Origin: Bactericera cockerelli
Taxonomy: Eukaryota; Arthropoda; Insecta; Hemiptera; Triozidae
Direction: 5' to 3'
Length of the DNA: 64,000 bases
Assembly: GCA_024516035.1 (NCBI GenBank)
Contig: CM044956.1
Span: 23,844,383-23,908,382, forward strand
Part shown: positions 1 through 9,695 of the stretch, one piece after another
How positions within the stretch are numbered: the first letter of the stretch is position 1
Layout: each line of letters begins with the position of its first letter
Notes under the pieces: generated by a model
Database searches by the model: none
The model's input: only the letters and a program-made list of their open reading frames with translations
Told to the model about the DNA's origin: nothing
Position numbers and translations under genes: made by a program

Positions 1-214
1 AGTTGGACGCCATTTGCAAACAGTAAATATTAAAAAAATAAAATTTGCACCAATGTATTTCTTATTTAAAGACCTTTCTAAAAATGTATCGCCAAGTGGG
101 GGTTCGTATTTAAAAAAATGAAGTTGGCCCCCCTGGCCCGGACATGGGGGCCGGTAAAAGGAGGTCTTATTAGCCCGGTTTACCTTACAAAATTTTAATT
201 TTACCGATCGGTAT
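1..214. other. No gene seen; AT-rich lead-in
   Basis: AT-rich sequence with one GC-rich patch near 125-165. It joins the A-rich part of a core module at about 215, where the usual upstream portion (the TTCTGAAAC segment) is missing. The left edge of the satellite domain is therefore broken or interrupted here. No coding potential is visible. Confidence 0.5.
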
Positions 215-370
215 ATGCAACAGTACAAAATCATGCGAGAAAGGAAAACCACAATATTGAACAATTGCAATAAAAAGTTACTATTAGGAAGAGAAAAAAA
301 GAAGCATGCAACAAAAAATCATACAAAAAAAATCAAACATGCAACAAAATACAACCACAATATGCAACAG

Positions 371-410
<40 letters not shown>

Positions 411-600
411 GAAAGCGATAATAGGCGATTTAACTAGTATTATCTCGTACTATCGCTTTTAAAATGGGTGTTGGGTTGTAGCATAACACTACAACCCAAC
501 ACCCTCGGGCTCCTCCTTCCCCTACACCCGATCCTTTCCTCACCATAATAGAAATTATTTACGAAAAACTTGCATTCGAGTTTTAAAAAAAATTAGAACA
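215..600 (+). repeat. Core module copy (A-rich segment, palindrome, hairpin)
   Basis: This is the first copy of a module found more than twenty times between here and 38 kb. It starts at ATGCAACAGTACAAAATCAT, runs through an A-rich stretch with a long poly-A near 370-410, then an imperfect palindrome (arms GCGATAATA/TACTATCGC), a 16-bp perfect hairpin, and a pyrimidine-rich tail ending CCTTTCCTCACCAT. The open frame across the poly-A is lysine-rich translation of A-runs and not a gene. Confidence 0.8.
466..504. other. Perfect 16-bp hairpin (recurrent)
   Basis: The arms GGGTGTTGGGTTGTAG and CTACAACCCAACACCC flank a 7-nt loop. The same hairpin recurs at about 6010, 9281, 11064, 13029, 20651 (one mismatch), 21444, 23886, 30479, 31274 and 37709. 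The loop is CATAACA or TGTTAGG and the arms are almost unchanged. No poly-T or polyadenylation context makes it a recognisable terminator; the function is unknown. Confidence 0.85.
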
Positions 601-612
601 TGCGAAAAAATC

Positions 613-900
613 ATGCTTCACCATATGTATAGTATCTGTTGTATATCACACTTAATACCCGACACCTAATCGCTTGTATAGTATCTGTTGTTTATGACAC
701 TTAATACCTGACACCTAATCGCTTGTATAGTATCTGTTGTATATCACACTTAATACCTGACACGTAATCGCTTACATAGTATCTGTTGTTTATCACACTC
801 AATACCTGACACCTAATCGCTTGTAAAGTATCTGTTGTTTACCACACTTAATACCTGACACCTAATCACTCGTAAAGTATCTGTTGTTTACCACACTTAA
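613..900 (+). repeat. S49 satellite array (about 6 copies)
   Basis: Tandem 49-bp units containing AATCGCTTGTATAGTATCTG followed by TTGTTTATCACACTTAATAC and CTGACACCT. The units vary at a few positions (TATAG/TAAAG/CATAG; TATCAC/TACCAC). This is the first of about ten arrays in the window. Confidence 0.9.
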
Positions 901-963
901 ATCAGCTCTGAAACAAACTAAGAATTCAATATTGTGAAATCATGCAAACAATGTAATCTTCAA
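901..963 (+). repeat. Post-array linker
   Basis: The TCTGAAACAAACTAAGAATT linker that normally follows S49 arrays. Its normal continuation, seen near 20990 and 30820, is cut at TCTTCAAT by the foldback element that follows. Confidence 0.7.
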
Positions 964-1504
964 TCCCCCCAAAAACACCACTTCGTGGTTAAAAAAAGAA
1001 GAACGCCTCACTCAAAAGAATGATTATAATTAGCTAAAAATAAATGATATCAAATTGAGAACACCTTACCACCTCTCTTTCTATATCTCTGCACTCCTCT
1101 CTGAATTTATTCCTCTTATGTTTATCTTTCTTTATCCTTTCTAGGGGTCATCCTAAACTTAATTTCTCTTTAAATTTACTTGTTGTACGGCAATAAAAAA
1201 TGGCGGTCGGAGTATGATTTTCCTGAACTTATTTGATTTGAATCGAGAAAATTACACCGCGACCGCCTTTTTTATTGCCGTACAACAAGTAAATTTAAAG
1301 AGAAATCAAGTTTAGGATGACCCCTAGAAAGGATAAAGAAAGATAAACATAAGAGGAATAAATTCAGAGAGGAGTGCAGAGATATAGAAAGAGAGGTGGT
1401 AAGGTGTTCTCAATTTGATATCATTTATTTTTAGCTAATTATAATCATTCTTTTGAGTGAGGCGTTCTTCTTTTTTTAACCACGAAGTGGTGTTTTTGGG
1501 GGGA
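964..1504. mobile_element. Foldback element with ~259-bp inverted arms
   Basis: The left arm (964-1222) and right arm (1247-1504) are near-perfect inverted copies, starting TCCCCCCAAAAACACCACTT at the left end and mirrored at the right, with a loop of about 24 bp. A few mismatches cluster near the centre. There is no open reading frame. It interrupts a repeat linker at its left edge, but the linker does not resume on the right, so no target duplication could be defined. A long-TIR MITE or foldback transposon is the best reading. Transcription across it would give a long hairpin RNA. Confidence 0.8.
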
Positions 1505-2025
1505 TATCAGTTCTTTTTGTACGAAAATATAGGTTCATACACTACTGAAACATTATGAATAACAAAAGTAAATAAGCTGGGAAAATGTGAATGTACCAAG
1601 TTGTCTTTTTTTTTTTAGATATAGTTTTAGCAGTACGTATTTAATTTTTCCAAGGTCAATATGTATTTGGATCAGAGATTTGGCCCCCTGAGTCCCCAAA
1701 GTGAGTAAATAATATATAAATTTTCAATGCTAAATAGACCTCGGAGCCTCCTATGAGGGACACTAAAACACCTGCATTTACAAATGCCAAAGAAATTAAT
1801 TTGTAATCACCTCATCAAGGTGAGGTAATGAGTTTCTCTCCCGTTGACCTTTTCTTACCCGAATTCTCTCCGGCTTGTTGCAGGGGTCACCACGAGTATC
1901 TCTCCCGCAAATAAGACCATGCTTTTTTACATTAGGTATTTAAGAAAATGAAAACTATAAAATTATCATTTTTATATAAAAATCGGCCTTTTATAAGGAA
2001 ATCTTTTAAATCTCTAACTAATGAA
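1505..2025. other. No gene seen
   Basis: AT-rich sequence with a poly-T run near 1607-1616 and a short hairpin (ACCTCA/TGAGGT) near 1811-1828. Nothing in it resembles a coding exon. Confidence 0.5.
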
Positions 2026-2220
2026 AGGCAATGCCTTCAGTGTATAGTAGAGTTAGGTAAAATACATAGAAGGCCATGCCTCAGGAATATAGTAGGGTTA
2101 GGGATAATACATAGAAGGCAATGCCTCGGGTTTATAGTAGGGTTAGGTAAATATATAGGCCATGCCTTGGGTTTATCATAGGGTTAGGAAAAATACATAG
2201 AAGGCCATGCCTCAGGTCTG
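2026..2220 (+). repeat. 45-bp tandem repeat (about 4-5 copies)
   Basis: The units carry AGAAGGCCATGCCTCAGGAA and TATAGTAGGGTTAGG. Successive units alternate between GGTAAAATACAT and GGGATAATACAT endings, suggesting a 90-bp dimer. The same repeat fills the transposon at 27350-28095. The short open frame here is a product of a unit length divisible by three. Confidence 0.85.
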
Positions 2221-2339
2221 TATCAATGATTCCTAGGTGTTTCGATTATAATTTTTATGCTAGGCCTAAACTATGTAGGTATAAAATCAGGTAAAAATCC
2301 AAGCGACGCGACGGGAAACAATTTGGTGTTGATAAAACC

Positions 2340-2503
2340 ATGAGCGGGAGAGAACTCGGTGGTGACGTCCCTTATCAATACCTCACGAGGTATGAGTGTA
2401 CCCCGGACATAATGGACAGAGAAAAAAAACTTCCCTGAAGGGGATCGAACCCAAGTCATCATGCGTGCAAGCCTAGTATGCTACCCACTTGGCCAAAGTC
2501 ACT
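2340..2503 (-). mobile_element. tRNA-derived SINE remnant
   Basis: On the minus strand the region begins with a tRNA-like head (TGGCCAAGTGGGTAGCATAC) followed about 40 bp later by a B-box-like GGGTTCGATCCCC. Acceptor-stem pairing is poor, so this is a SINE head and not a functional tRNA gene. The body downstream contains a short palindrome (ATACCTC/GAGGTAT). Confidence 0.5.
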
Positions 2504-2746
2504 ACTTTGTCACAACTTTTAGTGAGTAGCATCGACATTATGGGAGCTAATTCATCATATTTTATTTCCATCCAACCATGATTGTCCAAAATCAATCTCG
2601 TAATGCCGCCACAGGTCATTACCCAATTCTGCAACTACTAAAATTTTCCTCGCGAGGGTAATGGGTTCGTCATGAAGATCAAATATAAAGATCGGAAAAA
2701 CAAAACAACGTTAAGCCCAAATTGAAAATATAGAGCTAAAAAATTT

Positions 2747-2820
2747 TGTCCCCGCCAGGATTCGAACCCATGCTGACTGGGTGGCAGGTCGAGCATGCTA
2801 CCAATAGATAAAGTTATCTT
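2747..2820 (-). mobile_element. tRNA-like SINE head, same family as 2340-2503
   Basis: The minus strand reads GGTAGCATGCTCGACCTGCC and then a B-box-like GGGTTCGAATCC about 20 bp on. This parallels the neighbouring copy (GGTAGCATACTAGGCTTGC). No intact cloverleaf is visible. Confidence 0.5.
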
Positions 2821-3507
2821 CTAAAGAAACGGACGGAAAATAAACTAAATTAATACTTGGAAACTTAAACATTAAAATTTTGCAGTGAGAGAGCGAGGTC
2901 ATCTCGAAAATTACATACTGGCCAAGATCTGACCACTAAGCTAAGGATTCGAAGGTACCTACCCGCCAAAGAAAATGAAAAGGCCACCAGGAGCCACCCA
3001 GTGGACCGGATGAAGGAATAAAATCAATAAATTTGGTATCTGCTCATCAAGATCTTTCATTTGATACCACTTAAGATTAGTATTATCCTTCAATTCCCGA
3101 TTTGGGCTCCCAAAACCCGAGGCCGCCCAAATGGGCCGCCCGCTTATAATTTAGAATTTTTTTTTGGTCCGGGCTCATCTCCATTATATCTTGATCACTT
3201 TAGACACCTCACCTAATCTTCAGTGCCAAGTTAAAGACACGAAGTCGGGTCTCAAAGGATCCGTATGAAAAAAAAAAACAGAAAAAAAAAAATTGTTGGG
3301 GGGAAGTCAAACAAAGAGTCAAATCAACTTATTTTTCAACGTAGAGCCCATTTCTGCAATAAAAATCGCGATTTTTGAAATTCATGTTGCACTTTTCGCT
3401 GGCTGAAAGTACATGAAATGCATGGGAACTATGTTTTCCGTAACCTTACACTCTGCCGGGCTGTCTCTTTCTTTGTATAGGCGTTCTTCACACCTCGGCC
3501 GAGGTGT
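2821..3507. other. No gene seen; short palindrome at 3490-3507
   Basis: AT-rich DNA with poly-A and poly-T tracts. It ends in an 18-bp perfect palindrome, ACACCTCGGCCGAGGTGT, just before the repeat linker starting GATAAAGCAATTCTTAAGAG. Confidence 0.6.
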
Positions 3508-4020
3508 TTGATAAAGCAATTCTTAAGAGAAAAGAAAAGTATGTAAGAAATTTTCTATAATAAAAATGAATATAATTTAGACATGTGAAAAAATAAATAA
3601 AGAGAAATAGGTACTATTATTTTTAGGGGAAGAAAATATACCAAGCATGCAATGTTAAACCATGCTATATAAAAATCCCCAAAAACGGACAAGAAATAGA
3701 AAAAAACCCGATAGACTAGTATTATCTCGTACTGTCGCTTGTGAAATAGGTGTTGGGTGTAACACTACAACCCAACAAAAAGTACTATAAGGAAGAGAAA
3801 ACGAAGAAGCATGCAACAAAATAGTTATCAAGCAACAAATTATAACCACAAAATGCAACAGGCAAAAAAGAAAAAAAAAAAGAAAGCGATAATACGCGAT
3901 GTAACTAGTATTATCTCGTACTATCGCTTTTAAAATGGGTGTTGGGTTGTACATCTTAACTTAACAAGCTTTACAGTACAACCCAACACCCTCGGTCTCC
4001 TCCTCCCCTACAACCGAACC
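3508..4020 (+). repeat. Linker plus core module with enlarged-loop hairpin
   Basis: The linker (AAAGCAATTCTTAAGAG through ATATACCAAGCATGCAA and AAAACGGACAAGAA) recurs near 21000, 30830 and 35430. It leads into a core module whose hairpin at 3937-3991 keeps a 16-bp stem (GGGTGTTGGGTTGTAC/GTACAACCCAACACCC) around a 23-nt loop. The innermost pair is C-G instead of the usual G-C. Confidence 0.8.
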
Positions 4021-4024
4021 TTTC

Positions 4025-4445
4025 CTCACCATATGAAAGATCTTATCAGTGGTATCCTCTACAAATATGTATCCCTGTCTTAAAATGAAGGGATGCATAG
4101 AAGGGATGCCTTATAAGGCCTAATCCTCTTTTAAAATAACTAATTTACTAATGTAAGAAAAAAACTCGTTTCCAGGCCACCCAAGAGGTAGAGTTCCAGC
4201 CCGTTTTTCTAACTTCCTAAGTGGTATCCTCTACGATATGTATCCTTAAGTAGAAATGAAGGATACATATTGCAAGGCCTAATCCACTTTTAAAAGAACT
4301 AATTTACTAATATAAGAAAAAAACTCGTTTCCAGGCCACCCAAGAGGTAGAGTTCCAGCCCGTTTTTCTACCTTCCTAAGTGGTATCCCCAACAATATGA
4401 ATATCTACTTAGAAAAGAAGAATTCATACTGCTAGGCCTAATCCA
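4025..4445 (+). repeat. P157 direct repeats upstream of S18a
   Basis: Three units of roughly 155-160 bp, the last diverged, each containing CCAGGCCACCCAAGAGGTAG and ending AGTGGTATCC. The block precedes most S18a arrays: 11150-11400, 14350-14760, 21525-21950, 24865-25300 and 31360-32030. The minus-strand open frames in it are not supported as genes. Confidence 0.8.
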
Positions 4446-4483
4446 CTTCGTAATAAACTATTTCTTATAAATAAATAAAAAAA

Positions 4484-5300
4484 CTTGTGGCGCCAACAAG
4501 TGAGAAAAAAAACCTACAGGTCACAGTGGTCAAGGTGGTAATGTTCGTCGCTGTGGTCAGGGTGGTAGAAGTGGTCAGGGTAGTTAGGTTGGTCAAGGTG
4601 GTCGTGGTTATTTGGGTGGTCAAGGTGGTTAGGGTGGTCGAGGTGGTTAGGGTGGTCGAGGTGGTTAGGGTGGTTAGGGTGGTCGAGGTGGTTAGGGTGG
4701 TCGAGGTGGTTAGGGTGGTCGAGGTGGTTAGGGTGGTCGAGGTGGTTAGGGTGGTCGAGGTGGTTAGGGTGGTCGAGATGGTTAGGGTGGTCGAGGTGGT
4801 TAGGGTGGTCGAGGTGGTTAGGGTAGTCGAGGTGGTTAGGGTGGTCGAGGTGGTTAGGGTGGTCGAGGTGGTTAGGGTGGTCGAGGTGGTTAGGGTGGTC
4901 GAGGTGGTTAGGGTGGTCGAGGTGGTCAGGGTGGTCGAGGTGGTTAGGGTGGTCGAGGTGGTTAGGGTGGTCGAGGTGTTCAAGGTGGTCGAGGTGGTTA
5001 GGGTGGTCGAGGTGGTTAGGGTGGTCGAGGTGGTTAGGGTGGTCGAGGTGGTTAGGGTGGTCGAGGTGGTTAGGGTGGTCGAGATAGTCATGGTGGTCGA
5101 GATGGTTAGGGTGGTCGAGGTGGTTAGGGTGGTCGAGGTGGTTAGGGTGGTCGGGCTGTTCGAGTTGGTTTCGGCATGTCTTGGTGGTCAGGGTGTACAG
5201 TACTGTACAGGTCTCTGTCATCGAAGTAGTTTGAGTTGACTGGTATGACTCTGACGGAGTTTGGCCTGGATGTTCTGAAATCAGTTCTGAAACAAAAGAC
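4484..5300 (+). repeat. S18a minisatellite array 1 (about 34 copies)
   Basis: The entry sequence CTTGTGGCGCCAACAAGTGA is followed by tandem GGTCGAGGTGGTTAGGGT, then the exit sequence GTACAGGTCTCTGTCATCGA. The unit is 18 bp. One forward frame meets TAG and one reverse frame meets TAA in each unit. The other frames stay open, which produces long pseudo-proteins of VVEVVR, WLGWSR, TTLTTS or DHPNHL repeats. Each unit contains GGTTAGGG, and the plus strand is strongly G over C. Confidence 0.92.
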
Positions 5301-5640
5301 TAAGAATGCAACAGTACAAAATTATACAAATAAGGAAAATCACAAAATACAAACAGTAAAAGGAAAAAGTAATTTTAGAAAGAGATAGATCATAGAAAAA
5401 AAAAAAAAATGCAACAAGCTAAGAAAAACAATAATACGCATTGTAACTAGTATTATCTCGTACTATCGCTTGTAAAATGCTTGTATAAAAATTATTTTTA
5501 AAAATATGCAAAAAAAAAATGCATATGATATCGAACATGCACAATATATTAAAACTTAATACTAAAACTTGCCAGGCTAGGTGGACTAGGTGGTCGGACT
5601 GGTCTTGGTCGTCGGAATGGTCAGGTCGGGTAGGGTTAAC
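5290..5640 (+). repeat. Core module after S18a
   Basis: TCTGAAACAAAAGACTAAGA, A-rich sequence and the ACTAGTATTATCTCGTACTA palindrome half, then the CATGCACAATATATTAAAAC and CTTGCCAGGCTAGGTGGACT segment that introduces S18b. The left arm of the palindrome is degraded in this copy. Confidence 0.75.
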
Positions 5641-5712
5641 ACAATGGGCTGGGTGGTGGAGGTGGGCTGGGTGGTCGGGGTGGGCTGGGTGGTCGGGGTG
5701 TCTTGGTGGCTG
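5640..5712 (+). repeat. S18b minisatellite, short array
   Basis: A few copies of GGTCGGGGTGGGCTGGGT, which matches S18a at 14 of 18 positions. The exit sequence is TTGGTGGCTGCG and then AAATTGGCGGGACTGGGT. Other S18b arrays lie at 10680-10760, 11845-11995, 12640-12730, 15850-16075, 23475-23590, 26335-26435 and 33885-33985. Confidence 0.85.
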
Positions 5713-5769
5713 CGCGATCTAGGTGCGCTTGGTAAATTGGCGGGACTGGGTAGATCTGGTTGGACTTAA

Positions 5770-6164
5770 ATTAGTTCTGAAACGAGAAAACTAAGAATGC
5801 AACAGTACAAAATCATGCGAGAAAGGAAAACCGCAATATTGAACAATTACAAAAAAAAGTTACTATAAGGAAGAGAAAAAAAAAGAGCATGCAACAAAAA
5901 AAATCATGCAACAATATAAAACTAAAAATGCAACGGACAAAAAAAGAAAAAAAAGAAAGCGATAATACGCGATTTAACTAGTATTATCTCGTACTATCGC
6001 TTTTAAAATGGGTGTTGGGTTGTAGTGTTAGGCTACAACCCAACACCCTCGGGCTCCTCCACCCCTACACCCGATCCTTTCCTCACCATAATAGAAATTA
6101 TATAAGAAAAACATGCATTCGAGTTTTAAAAAAAATTAGAACATGCGAAAAAATCATGCTTGAC
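5770..6164 (+). repeat. Core module after S18b, with hairpin 6010-6048
   Basis: The TTCTGAAACGAGAAAACTAA entry is followed by A-rich sequence, a palindrome with arms GCGATAATACG/CGTACTATCGC (one mismatch), the 16-bp hairpin with loop TGTTAGG, and the pyrimidine-rich tail. It then leads into an S49 array. Confidence 0.8.
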
Positions 6165-6374
6165 CACATGTATAGTATCTGTTTATCACACTTAAAACCT
6201 AACACCTAATCGCTTGTATAGTATCTGTTGTTTATCACACTTAATACCTGACACCTAATCGCTTGTATAGTATCTGTTGTATATCACACTTAATACCTGA
6301 CACCTAATCGCTTGTATTGTATCTGTTGTATATCACACTTAATACCTGACACCTAATCGCTTGTATGGTATCTG
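6165..6374 (+). repeat. S49 array, left part (interrupted)
   Basis: About four 49-bp units. The last is cut after GGTATCTG by the transposon at 6375-6965 and resumes at 6966 with a second copy of the same eight bases. Confidence 0.9.
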
Positions 6375-6965
6375 CATGTGCGGATATAGCCCTCTTGTAC
6401 TGGGGGGGCACAATCGCACAATATACCTAACTAGCGGGTTCCACCCGCCGCTTCGCAAGCCTATCACACACACCACACTACACACCCACCACACCACACC
6501 ACACACACACCACCACCACCACACACACACCACGCACCCACCACACACACACCACGCACCCAACACACACACACACCATGTACCCAACACACACACACCA
6601 CGCGCCCACCACACACACACCACGCACCCAACACACACACCACGCACCCACCACGCACCCAACACACACATACACAGACAACAACACCACCACCACCACC
6701 ACCACCACCACCACACCACCACCCACCACCACCACCACCCACCACCACCCGTTATTTTGTGGCCCGTGCCCCCCTAACTCATTGAGATCTTTTTTTTTAA
6801 CGGGATTAGTCTTATAATTGGGAATTATTTTGGGTCCCGTGCCCCCTAACTCATTGAGATCTTTTTTTTTTACGGGATTAGGTATAATGAAATTTGAGAA
6901 ACACCGCTTACCGAAAAAATCTGGGGGGGCACGTGCCCCCCGTGCCCCCCCTATATCCGCGCATG
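6375..6965. mobile_element. Non-autonomous hAT-like element in S49
   Basis: The terminal inverted repeats are CATGYGCGGATATAG at both ends. The flanking 8-bp direct duplication GGTATCTG lies at 6367-6374 and 6966-6973. Deleting the element and one duplicate restores an S49 unit. Inside are a CA/CCA-rich simple-sequence tract (about 6465-6750) and a ~72-bp direct duplication (about 6750-6881) containing CCTAACTCATTGAGATC. No transposase is present. The open frames across the CA-rich tract (His/Thr/Pro or Val/Cys/Trp-rich) are not genes. The 8-bp duplication and GC-rich ends fit hAT MITEs. Confidence 0.82.
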
Positions 6966-7345
6966 GGTATCTGTTGTATATCACACTTAATACCTGACAC
7001 CTAATCGCTTGTATAGTATCTATTGTATATCACACTTAATACCTGACACCTAATCGCTTACATAATATCTGTGTTTACCACACTTAATACCTGACACCTA
7101 ATCGCTTGTAAAGTATCTGTTCTTTATCACACTTAATACCTGACACCTAATCGCTTGTATTGTATCTGTTGGTTATCACACTTAATAGCTGACACCTAAT
7201 CGCTTGTAAAGTATCTGTTGTTTTATCACACTTAATACCTGACACCTAATCGCTTGTATAGTATCTGTTGTTTATCAGAGTTAATACCTGACACCTACTC
7301 GCTTGTATAGTATCTGTTGTTTACCACACTTAATACCTGACGTGG
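6966..7345 (+). repeat. S49 array, right part
   Basis: About eight 49-bp units continuing the interrupted array. It ends with the exit sequence GTGGGTTGCGTGGTCTGGTT and a short TCTGAAAC module. Confidence 0.9.
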
Positions 7346-7439
7346 GTTGCGTGGTCTGGTTGAGTTGGTTTCCACACCTTGAAATCAGTTCTGAAACAAA
7401 ACACTAAGAATGCAACAGTACAAATCATACAAATTGACC

Positions 7440-8312
7440 ACATTTATAGTTGTTGTATATCACACTTAATACCTGACACCTAATCGCTTGTAAAGTATCT
7501 GTTGTTTATCACACTTAATACCTGACACCTAATCGCTTATATAGTATCTGTTGTTTATCACACTTAATACCTGACACTTAATCGCTTACATAGTATCTGT
7601 TGTATATCACACTTAATACCTGACACCTAATCGCTTACATAGTATCTGTTGTTTACCACACTTAATACCTGACACCTAATCGCTTGTATTGTATCTGTTG
7701 TATATCACACTTAATACCTGACACCTAATCGCTTGTATAATATCTGTTGTTTATCACACTTAATACCTGACACCTAATCGCTTGTATAGTATCTGTTGTA
7801 TACCACACTTAATACCTGACACGTAATCGCTTGTAAAGTATCTGTTTTTTATCACACTCAATACCTGACACCTAATCGCTTGTAAAGTATCTTTTGTTTA
7901 TCACACTTAATACCTGACACTTAATCGCTTACAGAGTATCTGTTGTTTACCACACTTAATACCTGAAACCTAATCACTTATATAATATCTGTTGTTTACC
8001 ACACTTAATACCTGACACCTAATCGCTTGTATAGTATCTGTTGTTTACCACACTTAATACCTGACACCTAATCGCTTGTAAAGTATCTTTTGTTTATCAC
8101 ACTTAATACCTGACACTTAATCGCTTACAGAGTATCTGTTGTTTACCACACTTAATACCTGACACCTAATCGCTTATATAATATCTGTTGTTTACCACAC
8201 TTAATACCTGACACCTAATCGCTTGTAAAGTATCTGTTGTTTACCACACTTAATACCTGACACCTAATCGCTTGTATAGTATCTGTTGTTTACCACACTT
8301 AATACCTGACGT
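7440..8312 (+). repeat. S49 array (about 18 copies)
   Basis: Continuous 49-bp units with TATCAC and TACCAC variants. A block of several units near 7865-8010 is repeated near 8070-8215, showing multi-unit duplication inside the array. It ends in the same exit sequence as other S49 arrays. Confidence 0.92.
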
Positions 8313-8640
8313 GGGTTGCGTGGTCTGGTTGAGTTGGTTTCCACACCTTGAAATCAGTTCTGAAACAAAACACTAAGAATGCAACAGTACAAAATCATAC
8401 AAATAAGGAAAATCACAAAATACAAGCAGTAAAAAAAAGTAATTTTAGAAAGAGATCATAGAAGCATGCATGCAACATAATCATGCAACAAAGAAAAACA
8501 GAAAATGCAACAAGCTAAGAAAAACAATAATACGCGATGTAACTAGTATTATCTCTTACTATCGCTTGTAAAATGCTTGCAGAAAAATTATTTTTAATAA
8601 TATGCAAAAAAAAATGAAAATAATATCGAACATGCACAAT
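8313..8640 (+). repeat. S49 exit sequence and core module
   Basis: GTGGGTTGCGTGG, TCTGAAACAAAACACTAAGA, A-rich sequence and the GTAACTAGTATTATCTC palindrome segment. No coding sequence. Confidence 0.75.
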
Positions 8641-8659
8641 ATATTAAAACTTAATACTA

Positions 8660-9020
8660 AAACTTGCCAGGCTAGGTGGACTAGGTGGTCGAGAACTGGT
8701 CTTGTTCATCAGGATGGTCGGGTGGGACTGGGTAGTTTAGGTGAGCTGGGTTCTCGGGTTCCGACCACCTAGTCCACCTAGGTGGACTAGGTGGTCGGAA
8801 TGGTCACGTCAGGTAGGGTTAACACGATGGGCTGGGTGGTCGAGAACTGGTCTTGGTCGGGTGGGACTGGGTGATTAGGTGAGCTGGGTTCTCGGGTTGC
8901 GCTAGGTGGTCGGGTAGGGCCGGGTTGTCTGGTTGGGTTGGGTGGACTTGGTGGTCGGGGTGGCTTGGTGGCTGCGTGGTCTAGGTGGGCTTGGTAAATT
9001 GGCGGGACTAGGTAGATCTG
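8660..9020 (+). repeat. Diverged G-rich segment with 42-bp perfect palindrome
   Basis: A diverged relative of S18b, rich in GGTCGG and GGTGGGACTGGG. At 8759-8800 it contains a perfect 42-bp palindrome centred on CCACCTAGGTGG. This is a head-to-head junction of two copies of the GGTGGACTAGGTGGTCGGAA entry motif. Confidence 0.75.
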
Positions 9021-9029
9021 GTTGGACTA

Positions 9030-9480
9030 TTAGTTCTGAAACAAAAAAACTAAGAATACAACAGTACAAAATCATACGAGAAAGGAAAACCACAATATTG
9101 AACAATTACAAAAAAAAGTTACTATAAGGAAGAGAAAAAAAGAAGCATACAACAAAAAAATCAGGCAACAATAAATAACTAAAAAAATGCAACAGGCAAA
9201 AAAAAGAAAAAAAAAAAAAAAAAAAAAAAAGCGATAATACGCGATTTAACTAGTATTATCTCGTACTATCGCTTTTAAAATGGGTGTTGGGTTGTAGTGT
9301 TAGGCTACAACCCAACACCCTCGGGCTCCTCCACCCCTACACCCGATCCTTTCCTCACCATAAGAAGAAAAAAAATCATACGAAACAAAAAAAAACTAAG
9401 AATATAACAGTACAAAATCATGCGAAAGAGGAAATCCACAATATGTACGCGAATTGAAAAAATAAAATCTTACTATCATG
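9030..9480 (+). repeat. Core module with hairpin near 9281-9319
   Basis: The A-rich part ends in a poly-A of about 25 bases near 9210-9230, followed by the palindrome and a perfect hairpin with TGTTAGG loop. A second, shorter A-rich segment follows. Confidence 0.75.
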
Positions 9481-9489
9481 CAAAAAAAT

Positions 9490-9695
9490 CATACTTAACC
9501 GCTTGTATAATATTTGTTGTTACACACACTCAATACCTGACACCTGATCGCTTGTCTAGTATCTGTTGTTCATGACACTTAATACATGACACCTGATCGC
9601 TTGTGTAGTATCTGTTGTTTATCGCACTTAACATCCGATCTTATAACTAGCATAGTATCTATTGTTTATCATACTCAAAACCTGACTTAAACTGA
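9490..9695 (+). repeat. Diverged S49 units
   Basis: About four degraded 49-bp units with changes such as TATTTGTTGTTACACACACT and TGATCGCTTGTCTAG. They diverge more than the central arrays. A similar remnant lies at 36115-36200. Confidence 0.7.

Noticed and set aside
466..504. Rho-independent-style terminator or Helitron 3' hairpin
   Set aside because: The context is eukaryotic, no T-run follows, and the CTRR end expected downstream of a Helitron hairpin is absent.
4484..5300. True telomere sequence because of GGTTAGGG
   Set aside because: The motif occurs once per 18-bp unit and never as tandem TTAGGG or TTAGG, so this is a minisatellite and not a telomere.
6361..6984. His/Thr/Pro-rich or Gly/Val/Cys-rich proteins
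   Set aside because: They are translations of a CA/CCA simple-sequence tract inside a hAT-like element.
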